Below, one piece after another: positions 38,622 through 48,876 of a stretch of DNA of 64,000 bases (position 1 is its first letter; every line of letters begins with the position of its first letter). Under the pieces are notes generated by a model that saw only the letters and a list, made by a program, of their open reading frames with translations, was not told the DNA's origin and made no database searches. The DNA comes from CAVQOB01 sp963714325 (GTDB lineage: Bacteria; Pseudomonadota; Alphaproteobacteria; Rhizobiales; Hyphomicrobiaceae), in contig CAVQOB010000003.1 of NCBI GenBank assembly GCA_963714325.1, forward strand, positions 434,001 through 498,000. Direction: 5' to 3'. Made by a program: the position numbers and the translations under genes.

Positions 38622-39557
38622 CTAAATAACCACCGCACCGCGCTTACCGGCTTCTTCATCCGGCTCGATGTGCACCAGCGTTTCGCAGCCGGGGATCGCA
38701 GCCTTCAGCGCCAGTTCGACGCGATCGGTGATGTCGTGCGCTTGCGCCACGCTCATGGAGCCAGGAACGACCAAGTGGAATTCGATGAAGGTGGCGGGCC
38801 CGGCCATGCGAGTCTTGATGTCATGGGCTTCGAGCGCGCCACCGGCCGTCGATGCGATGACGGCGCGAATTTCGCGGGCGACGTCGGCCGTTACCGCTTC
38901 GTCCATCAACCCGCTCACCGAATCTCGGACGATGCGCCCGCCGGCCCATAAGATGTAGATGGCAACGGCGGCGGCGAGCAGCGGGTCGAGGACCTGCCAT
39001 CCGGTCAGCGCCGCCAACAATAGTCCGACCAACACACCGACCGATGTCATGACGTCGGTGATCAGGTGCCAGCCTTGCGCTGTCAATGCGGGCGAGCGGT
39101 CGGCGCGGCCACGTTTGATCAGTACCCAGGACCATGCGGCGTTGATGGCCGTCGCAATGCCGTTGAGGGTGAGGCCGAGGGCTGGCGCCAGCAAAGGTTG
39201 GGGATGCGAGAGCGCGCCAAAAGCCTTTTGGAGAATTAGGATGGCGGCTAACACGATCAGCACGCCCTCGACGACGGCTGCCACATATTCGGCCTTGTGA
39301 TGCCCGAACTGGTGGTGCCGGTCGGCGGGACGCGCGGCCATCGACAACGCCAGCAAGGCGACGATGGCGGTGATGACATTGACGATGCTTTCGAGCGCAT
39401 CGGAATAGAGCGCGATGCTGCCCGTGCGCAGATACGCCAGATATTTCAGTAGTAGCACAATCGTAGCAACGGCGATGCTGGCATAAGCCATGCGGCGCGT
39501 CGTGACATGACGTTGATCCATGGAGCCCACATGTCTGGAACGGTTCGCCCGCGTCAT
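38622..39557 (-). CDS. cation diffusion facilitator (CDF) metal exporter
   Basis: 311 residues, six helices, then a cytoplasmic ferredoxin-like domain (about 215-305). Metal-site helices: YSDALESIVNVITAIV in helix 2 (Asp, then Glu and Asn rather than the Asp/His and Asp of FieF and ZitB) and WHLITDVMTSVGVLVG in helix 5 (H-x3-D intact). HHQFGHHKAEYVAAVVEG is the usual loop after helix 2. The Glu/Asn variant of site A suggests altered metal choice. An ATG at 39521 is a possible alternative start. Divergent from the YdjM-like gene. Confidence 0.85.
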   Translation of the reverse strand: MTRANRSRHVGSMDQRHVTTRRMAYASIAVATIVLLLKYLAYLRTGSIALYSDALESIVNVITAIVALLALSMAARPADRHHQFGHHKAEYVAAVVEGVLIVLAAILILQKAFGALSHPQPLLAPALGLTLNGIATAINAAWSWVLIKRGRADRSPALTAQGWHLITDVMTSVGVLVGLLLAALTGWQVLDPLLAAAVAIYILWAGGRIVRDSVSGLMDEAVTADVAREIRAVIASTAGGALEAHDIKTRMAGPATFIEFHLVVPGSMSVAQAHDITDRVELALKAAIPGCETLVHIEPDEEAGKRGAVVI

Positions 39558-39743
39558 GACATGCGACGTTGACGCGCGTCACGGAAAAAATGGCGGTGCA
39601 AGCGGGGCTCATCCACACCTATTCACGATGTGCCACTCCCGCGGCGCTGCGAATCGGTCGCTAGCTCTGCGCTGCATGTTGGCAAGTCTGATGCGCGATG
39701 GGGCCGTGTTGCCTGATTTCCGCGCGGAATTGAGGAGTTCACG

Positions 39744-40589
39744 ATGGCCAATTTTCCAACGCATATCGGTATCGGCACAATTGTCAGCGGTGGGCTCGCG
39801 ACCGTGACGCTGGCGGCCGACGTCGTCGCACCTGAAAATCTCATTGCCGTCACCTTGGCTGGCGTGCTCGGCTCGGTTCTGCCCGATATCGACTTGAAAG
39901 ACTCGCGCCCGAGCCGGATCATGTTTTCCGGCCTCGCCGTCTTCTTCTCGTTCGTGGTGCTATTCACCGTTGCCGGCCGTTACTCGGTTGTCGAGATGTT
40001 GATCATGTGGCTCGGTACGCTGTTTTTCGTTCGCTACGGCGTCAAAACGATCTTTCACAAGTTCAGCTATCATCGCGGCATCTGGCATTCGGTGCTCGCC
40101 GCGTTGTTCAGCGCCTTCGTCACAGCAGCGGCCTACAAGCACATTCTTGGCCGCCACGAGGGCGTGGCGTGGCTTGCCGCTGCTTTCATGTTTGCCGGAT
40201 TCATGACGCATCTGGTGCTTGATGAACTCTATTCGGTCGATGTCGGTGATGTCCGCATCAAGCAATCGTTCGGCACCGCATTGAAGTTGGTCGACATGAA
40301 ACACTGGGGGCAGACGTCGGCGATGGCGGCGGCGATGGTGCTGGCCTTCCTGGTGACGCCATCGACCAAGACGTTCGTTGACGGAGCTTCATCCAAATCC
40401 CTCTGGGCCGCATTGCACAGCCGGCTGCTGCCGGCTGAACGCGATCGCTGGTTCGGCGTCGATCTTGGCAATATCGCTGCCTGGACGCGCAAGACAGCCA
40501 CCAAGGCGGCAGCGGACCTGTCGGTCGCCAATCCGCTGGCTACCGGCTCAATTGAAAAACCAAAAGCACCAGACACACCGAAACAGTGA
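39744..40589 (+). CDS. YdjM-like membrane-bound metal-dependent hydrolase
   Basis: 281 residues. MANFPTHIGIGTIVSGGLAT and SVLPDIDLKDSRPSRI, then FSYHRGIWHSVLAALFSAFV and FAGFMTHLVLDELYSVD contain the conserved His/Asp set of the YdjM (PF04307) family of membrane-bound metal-dependent hydrolases. Four to five helices, with a soluble C-terminal tail. In E. coli ydjM is LexA-regulated; no LexA box was identified here. ATG 39744 follows TTGAGGAG. It ends 5 bases from the convergent TetR gene. Confidence 0.8.
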   Translation: MANFPTHIGIGTIVSGGLATVTLAADVVAPENLIAVTLAGVLGSVLPDIDLKDSRPSRIMFSGLAVFFSFVVLFTVAGRYSVVEMLIMWLGTLFFVRYGVKTIFHKFSYHRGIWHSVLAALFSAFVTAAAYKHILGRHEGVAWLAAAFMFAGFMTHLVLDELYSVDVGDVRIKQSFGTALKLVDMKHWGQTSAMAAAMVLAFLVTPSTKTFVDGASSKSLWAALHSRLLPAERDRWFGVDLGNIAAWTRKTATKAAADLSVANPLATGSIEKPKAPDTPKQ

Positions 40590-40594
40590 GCCAA

Positions 40595-41212
40595 TCAAGT
40601 CGGCCGTTTAGCCGACTGCGCGGCGAGGCCGGCGAGATAGACGCTGACCAGTTCGTCGACCATCTTACTGGCAGATTCCGTCGTCACCACCGAGAGCTTG
40701 TCGGCTGTCGAGAGCGACGTGATGCCATGCACGCCGGCCCATAATACGCGCGCGGTGCGCTGGCGATCGCTATCCCGGCCAGGACCGAACAGTGGCGCCA
40801 ATGCGCTTTCGATGCGCGCCATCAGGCCTTCGAGTTTCTGCTGATACCAGGACGGTAACTCGGTCCCGACGGGGAGATGATGCTCGAACAGCAGGTTCCA
40901 CAATTTCGGGCGTTCATGCGTGAATGCCAAATAGGCCTGCGCCAACAGCCGCACGTTGTCGCCCTGTCGCCCCTCCTGCAGCACCGCCGAAAGTCGCGCA
41001 TCGAGAGCATCGAGCAACCGCGCTTCGACATGCAGCACGACGTCGTCGAGGTTCTCGAACATATTGTAGATCGTGCCGGGCGAGTAGCCGATGCGGCGTG
41101 CAATCTCGCGCGCTGAGAGGCCAGCGAGGCCTTGTGTCACGATAATGTCTTGCGCTGCCTCGAGGATGAGATCGCGCAATTGATGTGGCGTATGGGTGGA
41201 ACGGCGGCCCAT
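40595..41212 (-). CDS. TetR-family repressor
   Basis: 205 residues. HTH at about residues 25-70: AAQDIIVTQGLAGLSAREIA then RRIGYSPGTIYNMFENLDDV. The ligand domain has LWAGVHGITSLSTADKLSVV, the W-x-x-x-H-G motif of the WHG subclass. Ligand unknown. It is convergent with the YdjM-like gene and transcribed away from the TadE cluster, so its target is not obvious from position. Confidence 0.88.
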   Translation of the reverse strand: MGRRSTHTPHQLRDLILEAAQDIIVTQGLAGLSAREIARRIGYSPGTIYNMFENLDDVVLHVEARLLDALDARLSAVLQEGRQGDNVRLLAQAYLAFTHERPKLWNLLFEHHLPVGTELPSWYQQKLEGLMARIESALAPLFGPGRDSDRQRTARVLWAGVHGITSLSTADKLSVVTTESASKMVDELVSVYLAGLAAQSAKRPT

Positions 41213-41339
41213 GATGGTGTCCGGATGCTCGGTGCGGGACTATCAGTGATCAATGTTTAGTACCGCAAGCTGTCATAAATCAACAGCGTTCCGCAAAATC
41301 GCTCGACGAATGATGGTGCATCGGCTGGCGCCAACGATA

Positions 41340-41367
41340 AAACCCCGGCCTTTTGGACAGGGTTTTG
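41340..41367 (-). terminator. terminator after TadE-like pair
   Basis: AAAACCC (41340-41346) and GGGTTTT (41361-41367) form a 7-bp stem. It lies 35 bases beyond the stop of the downstream TadE-like gene in the minus direction, and the minus strand then runs TTTTATCG. Confidence 0.45.
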
Positions 41368-41401
41368 TTGGTGAAAGGGGGCAAAATCACGCGTCAAGCA
41401 A

Positions 41402-42064
41402 CTAGCCGCAGGGCGTCGATGTCGCTGTCAACTTCAACTTCGCCGCGAGGCCACGCGGCTTCTGGTAGATGGTGTCCTTCAACGTATAGACCCCACCCGT
41501 GCCCGCGCCCCAGGCCGACTTGAAGAACTTGTCGAAGGTCGGCAGCGGCTGGTAGCCATATTGGACCTCGGAGATCACGACGCTATCATTGATGCCGACG
41601 AGGCCGGTCGGTAGTGTGAATGCCGTACCGCCACCGCCGACATTCACGCACTCACAGGTGAATGCTGGCGTCCCCGTCGCATTATCTGAAATGCAGCGCC
41701 ATTTCTCCTTGGTGTCGGTCGCGCTGGTGCTTGATGACGAGACGCTCCGGATGGTCATCTTCAGGCGCTGCGATGTGAAGGGGGCAATGAGATAACTGCC
41801 GACTTTCGTGATGTCCTCGACCTGATCCTTCAGAATGCTGGTCTCGGCGCGGGCGACGAGGTCGCCGACGGTTGAGGCAACCTGGCTGACGCGGCGGTCG
41901 ACGGTGACGCCCTGGCTCAGTTCGACGGCGCCCATGAACATGAAGAACATGATCGGCAGGATCAATGCGAACTCGACGGCGGCGACGCCCTCTTGGGCTT
42001 TGGTCAGGCGGCGCGCTCGCGCTGCGACATAACGCATGCGCTTCGAAAGGTTGAGGGTAACCAT
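41402..42064 (-). CDS. TadE/TadG-type pilus-assembly protein
   Basis: 220 residues. A basic N-terminus, then AQEGVAAVEFALILPIMFFM, the classic TadE-like segment: Gly-Val before the hydrophobic helix with Glu at position +5, comparable to prepilin processing. The rest (SQGVTVDRRVSQVASTVGDL and a cysteine-containing C-terminal domain) lies outside the membrane. TadE/TadF-type pseudopilins support Flp/Tad pilus assembly. It follows another TadE-like gene by 45 bases, so the two are a likely operon. No other tad genes are in the window. Confidence 0.82.
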   Translation of the reverse strand: MVTLNLSKRMRYVAARARRLTKAQEGVAAVEFALILPIMFFMFMGAVELSQGVTVDRRVSQVASTVGDLVARAETSILKDQVEDITKVGSYLIAPFTSQRLKMTIRSVSSSSTSATDTKEKWRCISDNATGTPAFTCECVNVGGGGTAFTLPTGLVGINDSVVISEVQYGYQPLPTFDKFFKSAWGAGTGGVYTLKDTIYQKPRGLAAKLKLTATSTPCG

Positions 42065-42109
42065 GGCAATTCTCGCTATTCTCGGATCAGTTGTTGGGCT
42101 TGGTCGGTG

Positions 42110-42748
42110 TCAATTCCACGGCTCAGTCCGGAACGCGGCGGAGCCTTGGATCAGCCGCGCGCCATTGGCCATATTCGACATCCGCAGGAACGGCAGGTTC
42201 TTGGCAAAGGTCCACTGATAGCAAGCTGTAACCAGGACCACGGTGCTGGCGCCGCCGGCGTTGAACTCGGCTTCGGCGTCTGTTTCCGATTTGAGTGCCG
42301 TTCCCGTCAGGCACTGTGGCGCCGAGAGGCCGGCCGTGATGTCTGCATCATTCTTGGCTTGCACCAGCACGCGCATGTCATTGGCGCAATCTGTCGTGTT
42401 CAACATCGCCTTGCTGCAGACGGTTGTCTTGAATACGCGCTTCAATTTGACGGGATCGATGACTTTCGGAGTTGCCGTGGCATCAACCCAGATATCCAGC
42501 GCCGCATAAGTGCCTGATCCGGTCTGCATCGCGCCGGTGCGCATGTCGCGGGTGGCGACCCAGACGGCATTCTCGACCGTGTAGGTCTTGAAGAAGAAGA
42601 AGCAGACCGCCATGATGCCGAACAGCAGCATCAGGAACGGCACGCAAATGATTCCGAATTCCATGGCGGTGGCGCCATCTTCGTTCCGGCGCAGCCGGCG
42701 GGTGGCAAGCTCGGCGCGGGCGAAGGCTCGCTTGATTTCGAAACGCAT
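42110..42748 (-). CDS. TadE-type pilus-assembly protein
   Basis: 212 residues. NEDGATAMEFGIICVPFLML is the TadE signature with Gly-Ala and Glu, followed by LLFGIMAVCFFFFKTYTVEN. Outside domain with Cys pairs (VCSKAMLNTTDC, LVTACYQWTF). First of the two-gene operon; a 295-bp AT-rich gap upstream should hold the promoter. Confidence 0.82.
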   Translation of the reverse strand: MRFEIKRAFARAELATRRLRRNEDGATAMEFGIICVPFLMLLFGIMAVCFFFFKTYTVENAVWVATRDMRTGAMQTGSGTYAALDIWVDATATPKVIDPVKLKRVFKTTVCSKAMLNTTDCANDMRVLVQAKNDADITAGLSAPQCLTGTALKSETDAEAEFNAGGASTVVLVTACYQWTFAKNLPFLRMSNMANGARLIQGSAAFRTEPWN

Positions 42749-43043
42749 ATTGGCTCTCTCAACGCAATACGGGACGTATCTTTCGAAATTAGCGTGCGTT
42801 GCTGAATAATGGGTAAAATTTGAATACTGCGCTTGCCATTATAATATTTTTAATAACGACGTCCCTAATGAAATCAAAACAAATATCCAAAATGCTTCAT
42901 ATTGATACAGGCGCGATATCTGGCCCGGTCCATCCCGCACCATCGCGTGATCCTAATGCCAAACATTGAATAGATTTGCCGCGTGGCTGGTGTTGGTCGC
43001 GAGATCTGCGAAACGGCTGTTCCAGTCAGGGTTCGCCGAGCTT
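42749..43043. other. AT-rich gap upstream of TadE-like operon
   Basis: No gene seen. The stretch 42815-42905 is notably AT-rich (ATTATAATATTTTTAATAAC) against GC-rich surroundings, consistent with a promoter or a silencer-bound region. Confidence 0.4.
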
Positions 43044-44141
43044 TCAAGCCGCCATGAATGCCGTCAACGCTGCCACCACCGCGCGATTCTCAGCCTCGGT
43101 ACCGATCGTCATCCGCAAGGCATGTGGCAAGCCATAGCCGGTCACCGCCCGCAGAATGATCGCCTTCGATTTAAGATGCGCATCCGCGGCCTTGGCGGAC
43201 TTGGCGCCGGTTTCGGGGAAATGGATCAGCATGAAGTTGCCGACACTCGGCGTCACCTTCAAGCCGATCTTTTCAAGTTCCACCGAAACCCAGGGCAGCC
43301 AGCGCTCGTTGTGCTGGATCGCCGCCTCCTGGTGGGCGCGATCCTCGATCGCGGCGATCCCCGCGGCAATGGCCGGCGCCGACACGTTGAACGGCCCGCG
43401 AACCCGATTGAGCACGTCGATGATCGCCGCCGGCCCATAGGCCCAACCCAACCGAAGCGCCGCGAGGCCGTGGATCTTTGAGAAGGTCCGCATCATGACG
43501 ACGTTCTGCGATTGGCCGACCAGTTCGATGCCAGCTTCGTAATCGTTGCGCCGCACGTACTCGGCGTAGGCGGCGTCGAGCACGAGAATGACATTTTTCG
43601 GCAATCCGGCATGCAGGCGGCGAACCTCCTCGAACGGGATGTAGGTGCCGGTGGGGTTGTTGGGGTTGGCGAGGTAGACCAGCTTCGTGCGCGGTGTGAC
43701 GCGCGCCAGCAGGGCATCGACGTCGGTGCGCAGGTTCTTCTCCGGCGCCGTGACGGGCTTGCCGCCGTTGGCGAGCGTGGCGATGCGATACATCAGGAAG
43801 CCATGTTCAGGAAACAGTGTTTCATCGCCGGTTCCAACATAGGCATGCGTGATCAGCCCGATCAGTTCATCGGACCCAGCACCACAGACCAGCCGATCCG
43901 GATCGAGACCGTAGACCCGGCCGATGGCCCGCCGCAGCGCCGTCGCAGCACCGTCGGGGTAGCGCTCGAGGTCGCTGGCCGCTGCCTGGAACGCGGCCTT
44001 TGCTTTTGGGCTCGGCCCGAGCGGCGTTTCGTTCGACGACAGCTTGATCGGCGTCATGCCGCCGGGCAGATGGCTTTCGCCGGGAACGTAGGCCAGGATA
44101 TCCAGGATGCCGGGTTGCGGGACGGGTGCGTTCGTCGACAT
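43044..44141 (-). CDS. hisC: histidinol-phosphate aminotransferase
   Basis: 365 residues, fold-type I PLP aminotransferase. IKLSSNETPLGPSPKAKAAF opens; LVYLANPNNPTGTYIPF has the Asn-Pro-Thr-Gly loop; VILVLDAAYAEYV holds the PLP-contacting Asp and Tyr; TFSKIHGLAALRLGWAYG carries the Schiff-base Lys. The KIHGLAALRLGW form is typical of HisC. It converts imidazole-acetol phosphate to histidinol phosphate, and related members also use aromatic substrates. ATG 44141 is chosen because the open extension above it has no homologous look. Confidence 0.9.
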   Translation of the reverse strand: MSTNAPVPQPGILDILAYVPGESHLPGGMTPIKLSSNETPLGPSPKAKAAFQAAASDLERYPDGAATALRRAIGRVYGLDPDRLVCGAGSDELIGLITHAYVGTGDETLFPEHGFLMYRIATLANGGKPVTAPEKNLRTDVDALLARVTPRTKLVYLANPNNPTGTYIPFEEVRRLHAGLPKNVILVLDAAYAEYVRRNDYEAGIELVGQSQNVVMMRTFSKIHGLAALRLGWAYGPAAIIDVLNRVRGPFNVSAPAIAAGIAAIEDRAHQEAAIQHNERWLPWVSVELEKIGLKVTPSVGNFMLIHFPETGAKSAKAADAHLKSKAIILRAVTGYGLPHALRMTIGTEAENRAVVAALTAFMAA

Positions 44142-44373
44142 GCGAGAGCTCGATTGCTGAGAACTTCTGTTGCCTTGGATTTCTAGTCGGGGCGGTCCTC
44201 GATTCAAAGTCCAATCCGCCACTTGTGAGAATTTGACACGGGACTGCGCCGCCCGGCCCGTAAACCCTGCCACATCAAAAAGATCATCTCCCGAATGGGA
44301 TGAAGGGCTTGCGCGGCGCATGGGTAGAGTGATCAACTGAGGCCCAGCCGTTGATGCAACTGTGGAGGACCCC

Positions 44374-45960
44374 GTGATCAAGAGATTTGCCCTCGCCACC
44401 GCCTTGGCCCTGACGCTCGCCAGCGTGGCGGATGCTCAGACGCCGCGCACCGGCGGTACCATCCGCATGACGGCGCCTTATGGTTCCAGCTTCTCGAGCA
44501 TGGACATTCACACTACGCAGCGTGCGCAGGACGACATCTACGCCAAGGTCATTCATCGCCAGCTCTACAATTGGGACTCCGCCAACCAGAAACCGGTGCT
44601 GGAACTGGCGACCGCGGTCACCGTCTCCAATAATGGACTGACACACACCTTCAAGCTGCGCACCGATGCCTACTTCCATCACGGCCGCAAGATGACGGCC
44701 GACGACATCATCTGGACGTTCAATCGGATCATGGACGGCAAGAAGGCGTTTCCCGGCGCCCGTTATGTCCGCCTGATCCAAGGCGCCGCCGACGTTGAAA
44801 AGGGCACCGCACAAACCATCTCCGGCCTCAAGAAGATCGATGATCAGACGCTCGAAATGACATTGACCGAAAAGGTCAATCCCGGTTTCTATTTCTTCAC
44901 CGGCACAACATCGATCTATCCCGCTGACGAAGCGGCTAAAGAAAGCTTCATTCAGAAGCCGATCGGCCTTGGCCCCTACAAGTTCGTCGAGCATGTGCCG
45001 GGATCGCGCCTCGTTGCCGAGCGCTGGGAGAAATTCTACAAGCCCGGCAAGCCCTACGCCGACAAAGTGATCATCCAGGTGATGGGTGAGGCGCCGGCGC
45101 GCGATATCGCATTCCGCAACAAGGAAATCGACATGTCGATCCTTGGGCCGGCGCAGTATGTCGCGTATCTCGCCGATCCCGCGCTGAAGGGAACCGTCGT
45201 CGAAGTCGCCGAAGTGTTCACGCGCCACATGGGCATGAACCCTGCGCACAAACCATTCGCCGACAAGCGCGTGCGGCAGGCCATCAATCACGCCATCGAC
45301 ACTGATCTGATCATCAAGCGTCTGGTGAAGGACAAGGCCTATCGGGCGACCAGCTGGTTGCCGCTGACGTCGCCCGCCTACGACAAGGCGACAAGACCTT
45401 ATGCCTTCGATCCGGAGAAGGCGAAGAAGCTGTTGGCTGACGCCGGTTACGCCAATGGCTTCGAGTTTGAATGGACAACCAGCCAGAATGAAAGCTGGGG
45501 CCTGCCGATCGTTGAAGCCGTGATTCCGATGCTCGACAAGGTCGGGATCAAGGTCAAGGTCAAGCAGATCGAAACCGCTGTGCTGTCTGAGACGGTGCGC
45601 AAGGGTGACTTCCAGGCATTCATCTGGTCGGCCGCCACCGGACCTGATCCGCAGGCGGCGCTGAAGTGCTTCCATTCCTCGACGCCGATGTCTGCCTGCA
45701 ATTACAACAGCTTCAAGAACGCCGCGTTCGACAAGCTGATGGATGAAGCCGGCGCCACCGACGACAACGATAAGCGCGTGCAGCTGCTGCAAAAGGCCGA
45801 TGCGCTGATCTACGAGGAAGCGCCGATCTGGTTCTTCAACTACAACAAGGCGGTGATGGCGGTGCAGCCTTGGATCAAAGGGCTGCAGCTCAACGCCACC
45901 GAGTTGACGCACCAGTATCCCGAAGACCTCTGGGTCGACGCGTCATCGCCGGCGAAGTGA
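44374..45960 (+). CDS. peptide/opine ABC transporter substrate-binding protein
   Basis: 528 residues. Signal peptide (VIKRFALATALALTLASVAD), then SBP_bac_5 domain: GGTIRMTAPYGSSFSSMDIH, HTFKLRTDAYFHHGRKMTAD, DIIWTFNRIMDGK, RVRQAINHAIDTDLIIK. Family 5 binding proteins take di/oligopeptides, opines, nickel or glutathione; the ligand cannot be read. GTG at 44374 with GGAGGA 4 bases upstream is the most likely start. First gene of a five-gene operon (SBP, two permeases, two ATPases), separated from the permease by two hairpin repeats. Confidence 0.88.
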   Translation: MIKRFALATALALTLASVADAQTPRTGGTIRMTAPYGSSFSSMDIHTTQRAQDDIYAKVIHRQLYNWDSANQKPVLELATAVTVSNNGLTHTFKLRTDAYFHHGRKMTADDIIWTFNRIMDGKKAFPGARYVRLIQGAADVEKGTAQTISGLKKIDDQTLEMTLTEKVNPGFYFFTGTTSIYPADEAAKESFIQKPIGLGPYKFVEHVPGSRLVAERWEKFYKPGKPYADKVIIQVMGEAPARDIAFRNKEIDMSILGPAQYVAYLADPALKGTVVEVAEVFTRHMGMNPAHKPFADKRVRQAINHAIDTDLIIKRLVKDKAYRATSWLPLTSPAYDKATRPYAFDPEKAKKLLADAGYANGFEFEWTTSQNESWGLPIVEAVIPMLDKVGIKVKVKQIETAVLSETVRKGDFQAFIWSAATGPDPQAALKCFHSSTPMSACNYNSFKNAAFDKLMDEAGATDDNDKRVQLLQKADALIYEEAPIWFFNYNKAVMAVQPWIKGLQLNATELTHQYPEDLWVDASSPAK

Positions 45961-45970
45961 AACGATTGTT

Positions 45971-46006
45971 CCCTCTCCCCACGCCTTTTCATGCGTGGGG
46001 AGAGGG
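45971..46006. repeat. perfect hairpin repeat, first copy
   Basis: CCCTCTCCCCACGC (45971-45984) pairs perfectly with GCGTGGGGAGAGGG (45993-46006), followed by TTAGGGTGAGGGGC. This matches the widespread intergenic CCCTCTCCC...GAGAGGGTTAGGGTGAGG element of proteobacterial genomes. It lies just after the binding-protein stop and could dampen or stabilise the downstream message. Confidence 0.8.
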
Positions 46007-46080
46007 TTAGGGTGAGGGGCGGCATTTTGCTCCGGTGCGTTCACATCGGGCATTGCACCAGTGGCTGCCCCTCACCCCGA

Positions 46081-46121
46081 CCCTCTCCCCTGCGCATGCC
46101 GTGCATGCGCAGGGGAGAGGG
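46081..46121. repeat. perfect hairpin repeat, second copy, inverted
   Basis: CCCTCTCCCCTGCGCATGC (46081-46099) pairs perfectly over 19 bp with 46103-46121, loop of 3. It is preceded by GCCCCTCACCCCGA, the inverse of the tail of the first copy, so the two copies face each other and can also pair with one another. Confidence 0.8.
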
Positions 46122-46132
46122 AGGGAACCTCC

Positions 46133-47068
46133 ATGCTCTCCTTCATCATTCGCCGCTTGTTGCAGACCATCCCAATCATCCTCGCTGTCGTGATGGTGAT
46201 CTTCGTGCTGTTCAGCGTCATTCCCGGCTCGATCGCGTCGAGTATGGGCGATGACGGTCGCGGTCCGATGGACCCGCTGGTGATGGAGCGAATGCGCAAG
46301 GAGCTTGGCCTTGATGATCCGGTGCACGTGCGCTTTATCGGCTACGTCTCGAAACTCGCCGTTGGTGATTTCGGCAAGTCATTCAGGACGCAGGAACCAG
46401 TCACGACGATGATCGCCAAGCGGATGTGGCCGACGGTCAAACTGGTGTTCGCGTCGATGGCCTTCGCCATCCTGCTGGGTGTGCCGCTCGGGTTCTTTGC
46501 AGCCCTGAGGCCCGGCAGCATGATCGATACGCTATCGATGGTCGGCGCGGTTTCAGGATTGTCGATGCCGAAGTTCTGGCTCGGCCTCCTGCTCATGTAC
46601 CTGTTTGCCTTGAACCTCGGCTGGTTCCCGAGTTTCGGCTATGGCGACGGTGGTCTTTATTATTTGACACTGCCGGCCGTCACGCTTGGCGTTTCGCCGA
46701 TGGCGCTGCTCGCCCGCACCACGCGGGCTGCCGTGCTCGAGATCATGAATGCTGATTTCGTTCGCACGGCGCGCTCAAAAGGCATGAGTGAGAGGCGCGT
46801 CGTCACTTGGCATGTCATGCGCAATGCCATGGTGCTGGTGGTCACAACCATCGGCTTGCAGTTCGGCGCGTTGATGGGGCAGGCCGTCGTCGTCGAGAAA
46901 CTGTTCTCCTGGCCGGGCCTCGGCTCGCTGCTGGTCGATAGTGTCGTGCAGCGCGACATCCCGGCGGTGCAAGGCTCGATCCTGGTGATCGTGCTGTTCT
47001 TCCTCGCCATCAATACGCTGGTCGACATCCTCTATGCGGTGATCGATCCGCGGATCAAATATGCGTAA
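46133..47068 (+). CDS. DppB-type ABC permease
   Basis: 311 residues, six helices. MLSFIIRRLLQTIPIILAVV is the usual start of DppB/OppB permeases; VMERMRKELGLDDPVHVRFI follows the first loop; the EAA-type motif for ATPase contact is ADFVRTARSKGMSERRVVTW. It forms a heterodimer with the next gene product in the inner membrane. ATG 46133 has GGGAGGGAA upstream. Confidence 0.92.
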   Translation: MLSFIIRRLLQTIPIILAVVMVIFVLFSVIPGSIASSMGDDGRGPMDPLVMERMRKELGLDDPVHVRFIGYVSKLAVGDFGKSFRTQEPVTTMIAKRMWPTVKLVFASMAFAILLGVPLGFFAALRPGSMIDTLSMVGAVSGLSMPKFWLGLLLMYLFALNLGWFPSFGYGDGGLYYLTLPAVTLGVSPMALLARTTRAAVLEIMNADFVRTARSKGMSERRVVTWHVMRNAMVLVVTTIGLQFGALMGQAVVVEKLFSWPGLGSLLVDSVVQRDIPAVQGSILVIVLFFLAINTLVDILYAVIDPRIKYA

Positions 47069-47077
47069 GGGAGGGAC

Positions 47078-47895
47078 ATGAAGCTCGGGGCCAATCTGAT
47101 CATCGGCGGCACGTTGTTCGCCGTCGCCGTCGTTGTCGGAGTGTTGGCGCCCTGGCTCGCGCACACCGATCCCGTCATGGACGCCAACCTGATGAACGCC
47201 GAAGAGCCACCAAGCTGGAAATGGTGGTTCGGCACCGATGCGCAGGGCCGGGATATCTATTCGCGCGTGCTGCACGGCGCGCGCATTTCCCTCACTGTCG
47301 GCATCGTCTCGCAGCTCATCAACACGATCATCGGCGTCAGCCTCGGCTTGTCGGCAGGCTATTGGGGCGGGTGGTGGGATGATTTCGTCAATGGTCTGAC
47401 CAACTTGATGCTGGCCATTCCATCGCTGATCTTCGCGCTCGCCATCATGGCGATCCTCGGCCCCGGCCTCGTCAGCCTGTTGATCGCACTCGGTCTGACC
47501 AACTGGTCGTTCACTTGCCGCATCGCGCGCGCCTCTGCGCTGTCGCTCAAGAGTCAGGGTTATGTGCAGGCGGCGAAAGTACTTGGCTACGGCGACATCA
47601 GGATCATGTTGACGCAACTGCTGCCGAACATGCTCGGGCCGATCATCGTCATCGGCACTCTCGGCATGGGAGGAGCTGTTCTCAGCGAGGCCGCGCTCTC
47701 GTTCCTCGGCCTTGGTATTCGCCCGCCCTACCCGAGTTGGGGTAGCATGCTGTCGGAGGCGCGCGATCAGATCACCACCGCGCCGTGGCTGTCGATCTTC
47801 CCCGGTGTCGCGATCTTCCTGACCGTGCTCGGCTTGAACCTGCTCGGCGACGGCCTGCGTGACATTCTCGATCCGCAATCGCGGAGCAGGCGGGC

Positions 47896-47899
<4 letters not shown>
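47078..47899 (+). CDS. DppC-type ABC permease
   Basis: 273 residues. PSWKWWFGTDAQGRDIYSRV is the DppC hallmark after the first helix; EAA-type motif QGYVQAAKVLGYGDIRIMLT; LSFLGLGIRPPYPSWGSMLS near the end. It starts 10 bases after the previous gene and overlaps the next by 4 bases (ATGA), so translation is coupled. Partner of the DppB-type permease. Confidence 0.92.

Positions 47900-48868
<969 letters not shown>

Positions 48869-48876
<8 letters not shown>

Noticed and set aside
44284..45912. A 542-codon open frame opposite the binding protein
   Set aside because: The plus-strand protein is a clear family 5 binding protein; the reverse frame has no recognisable composition.
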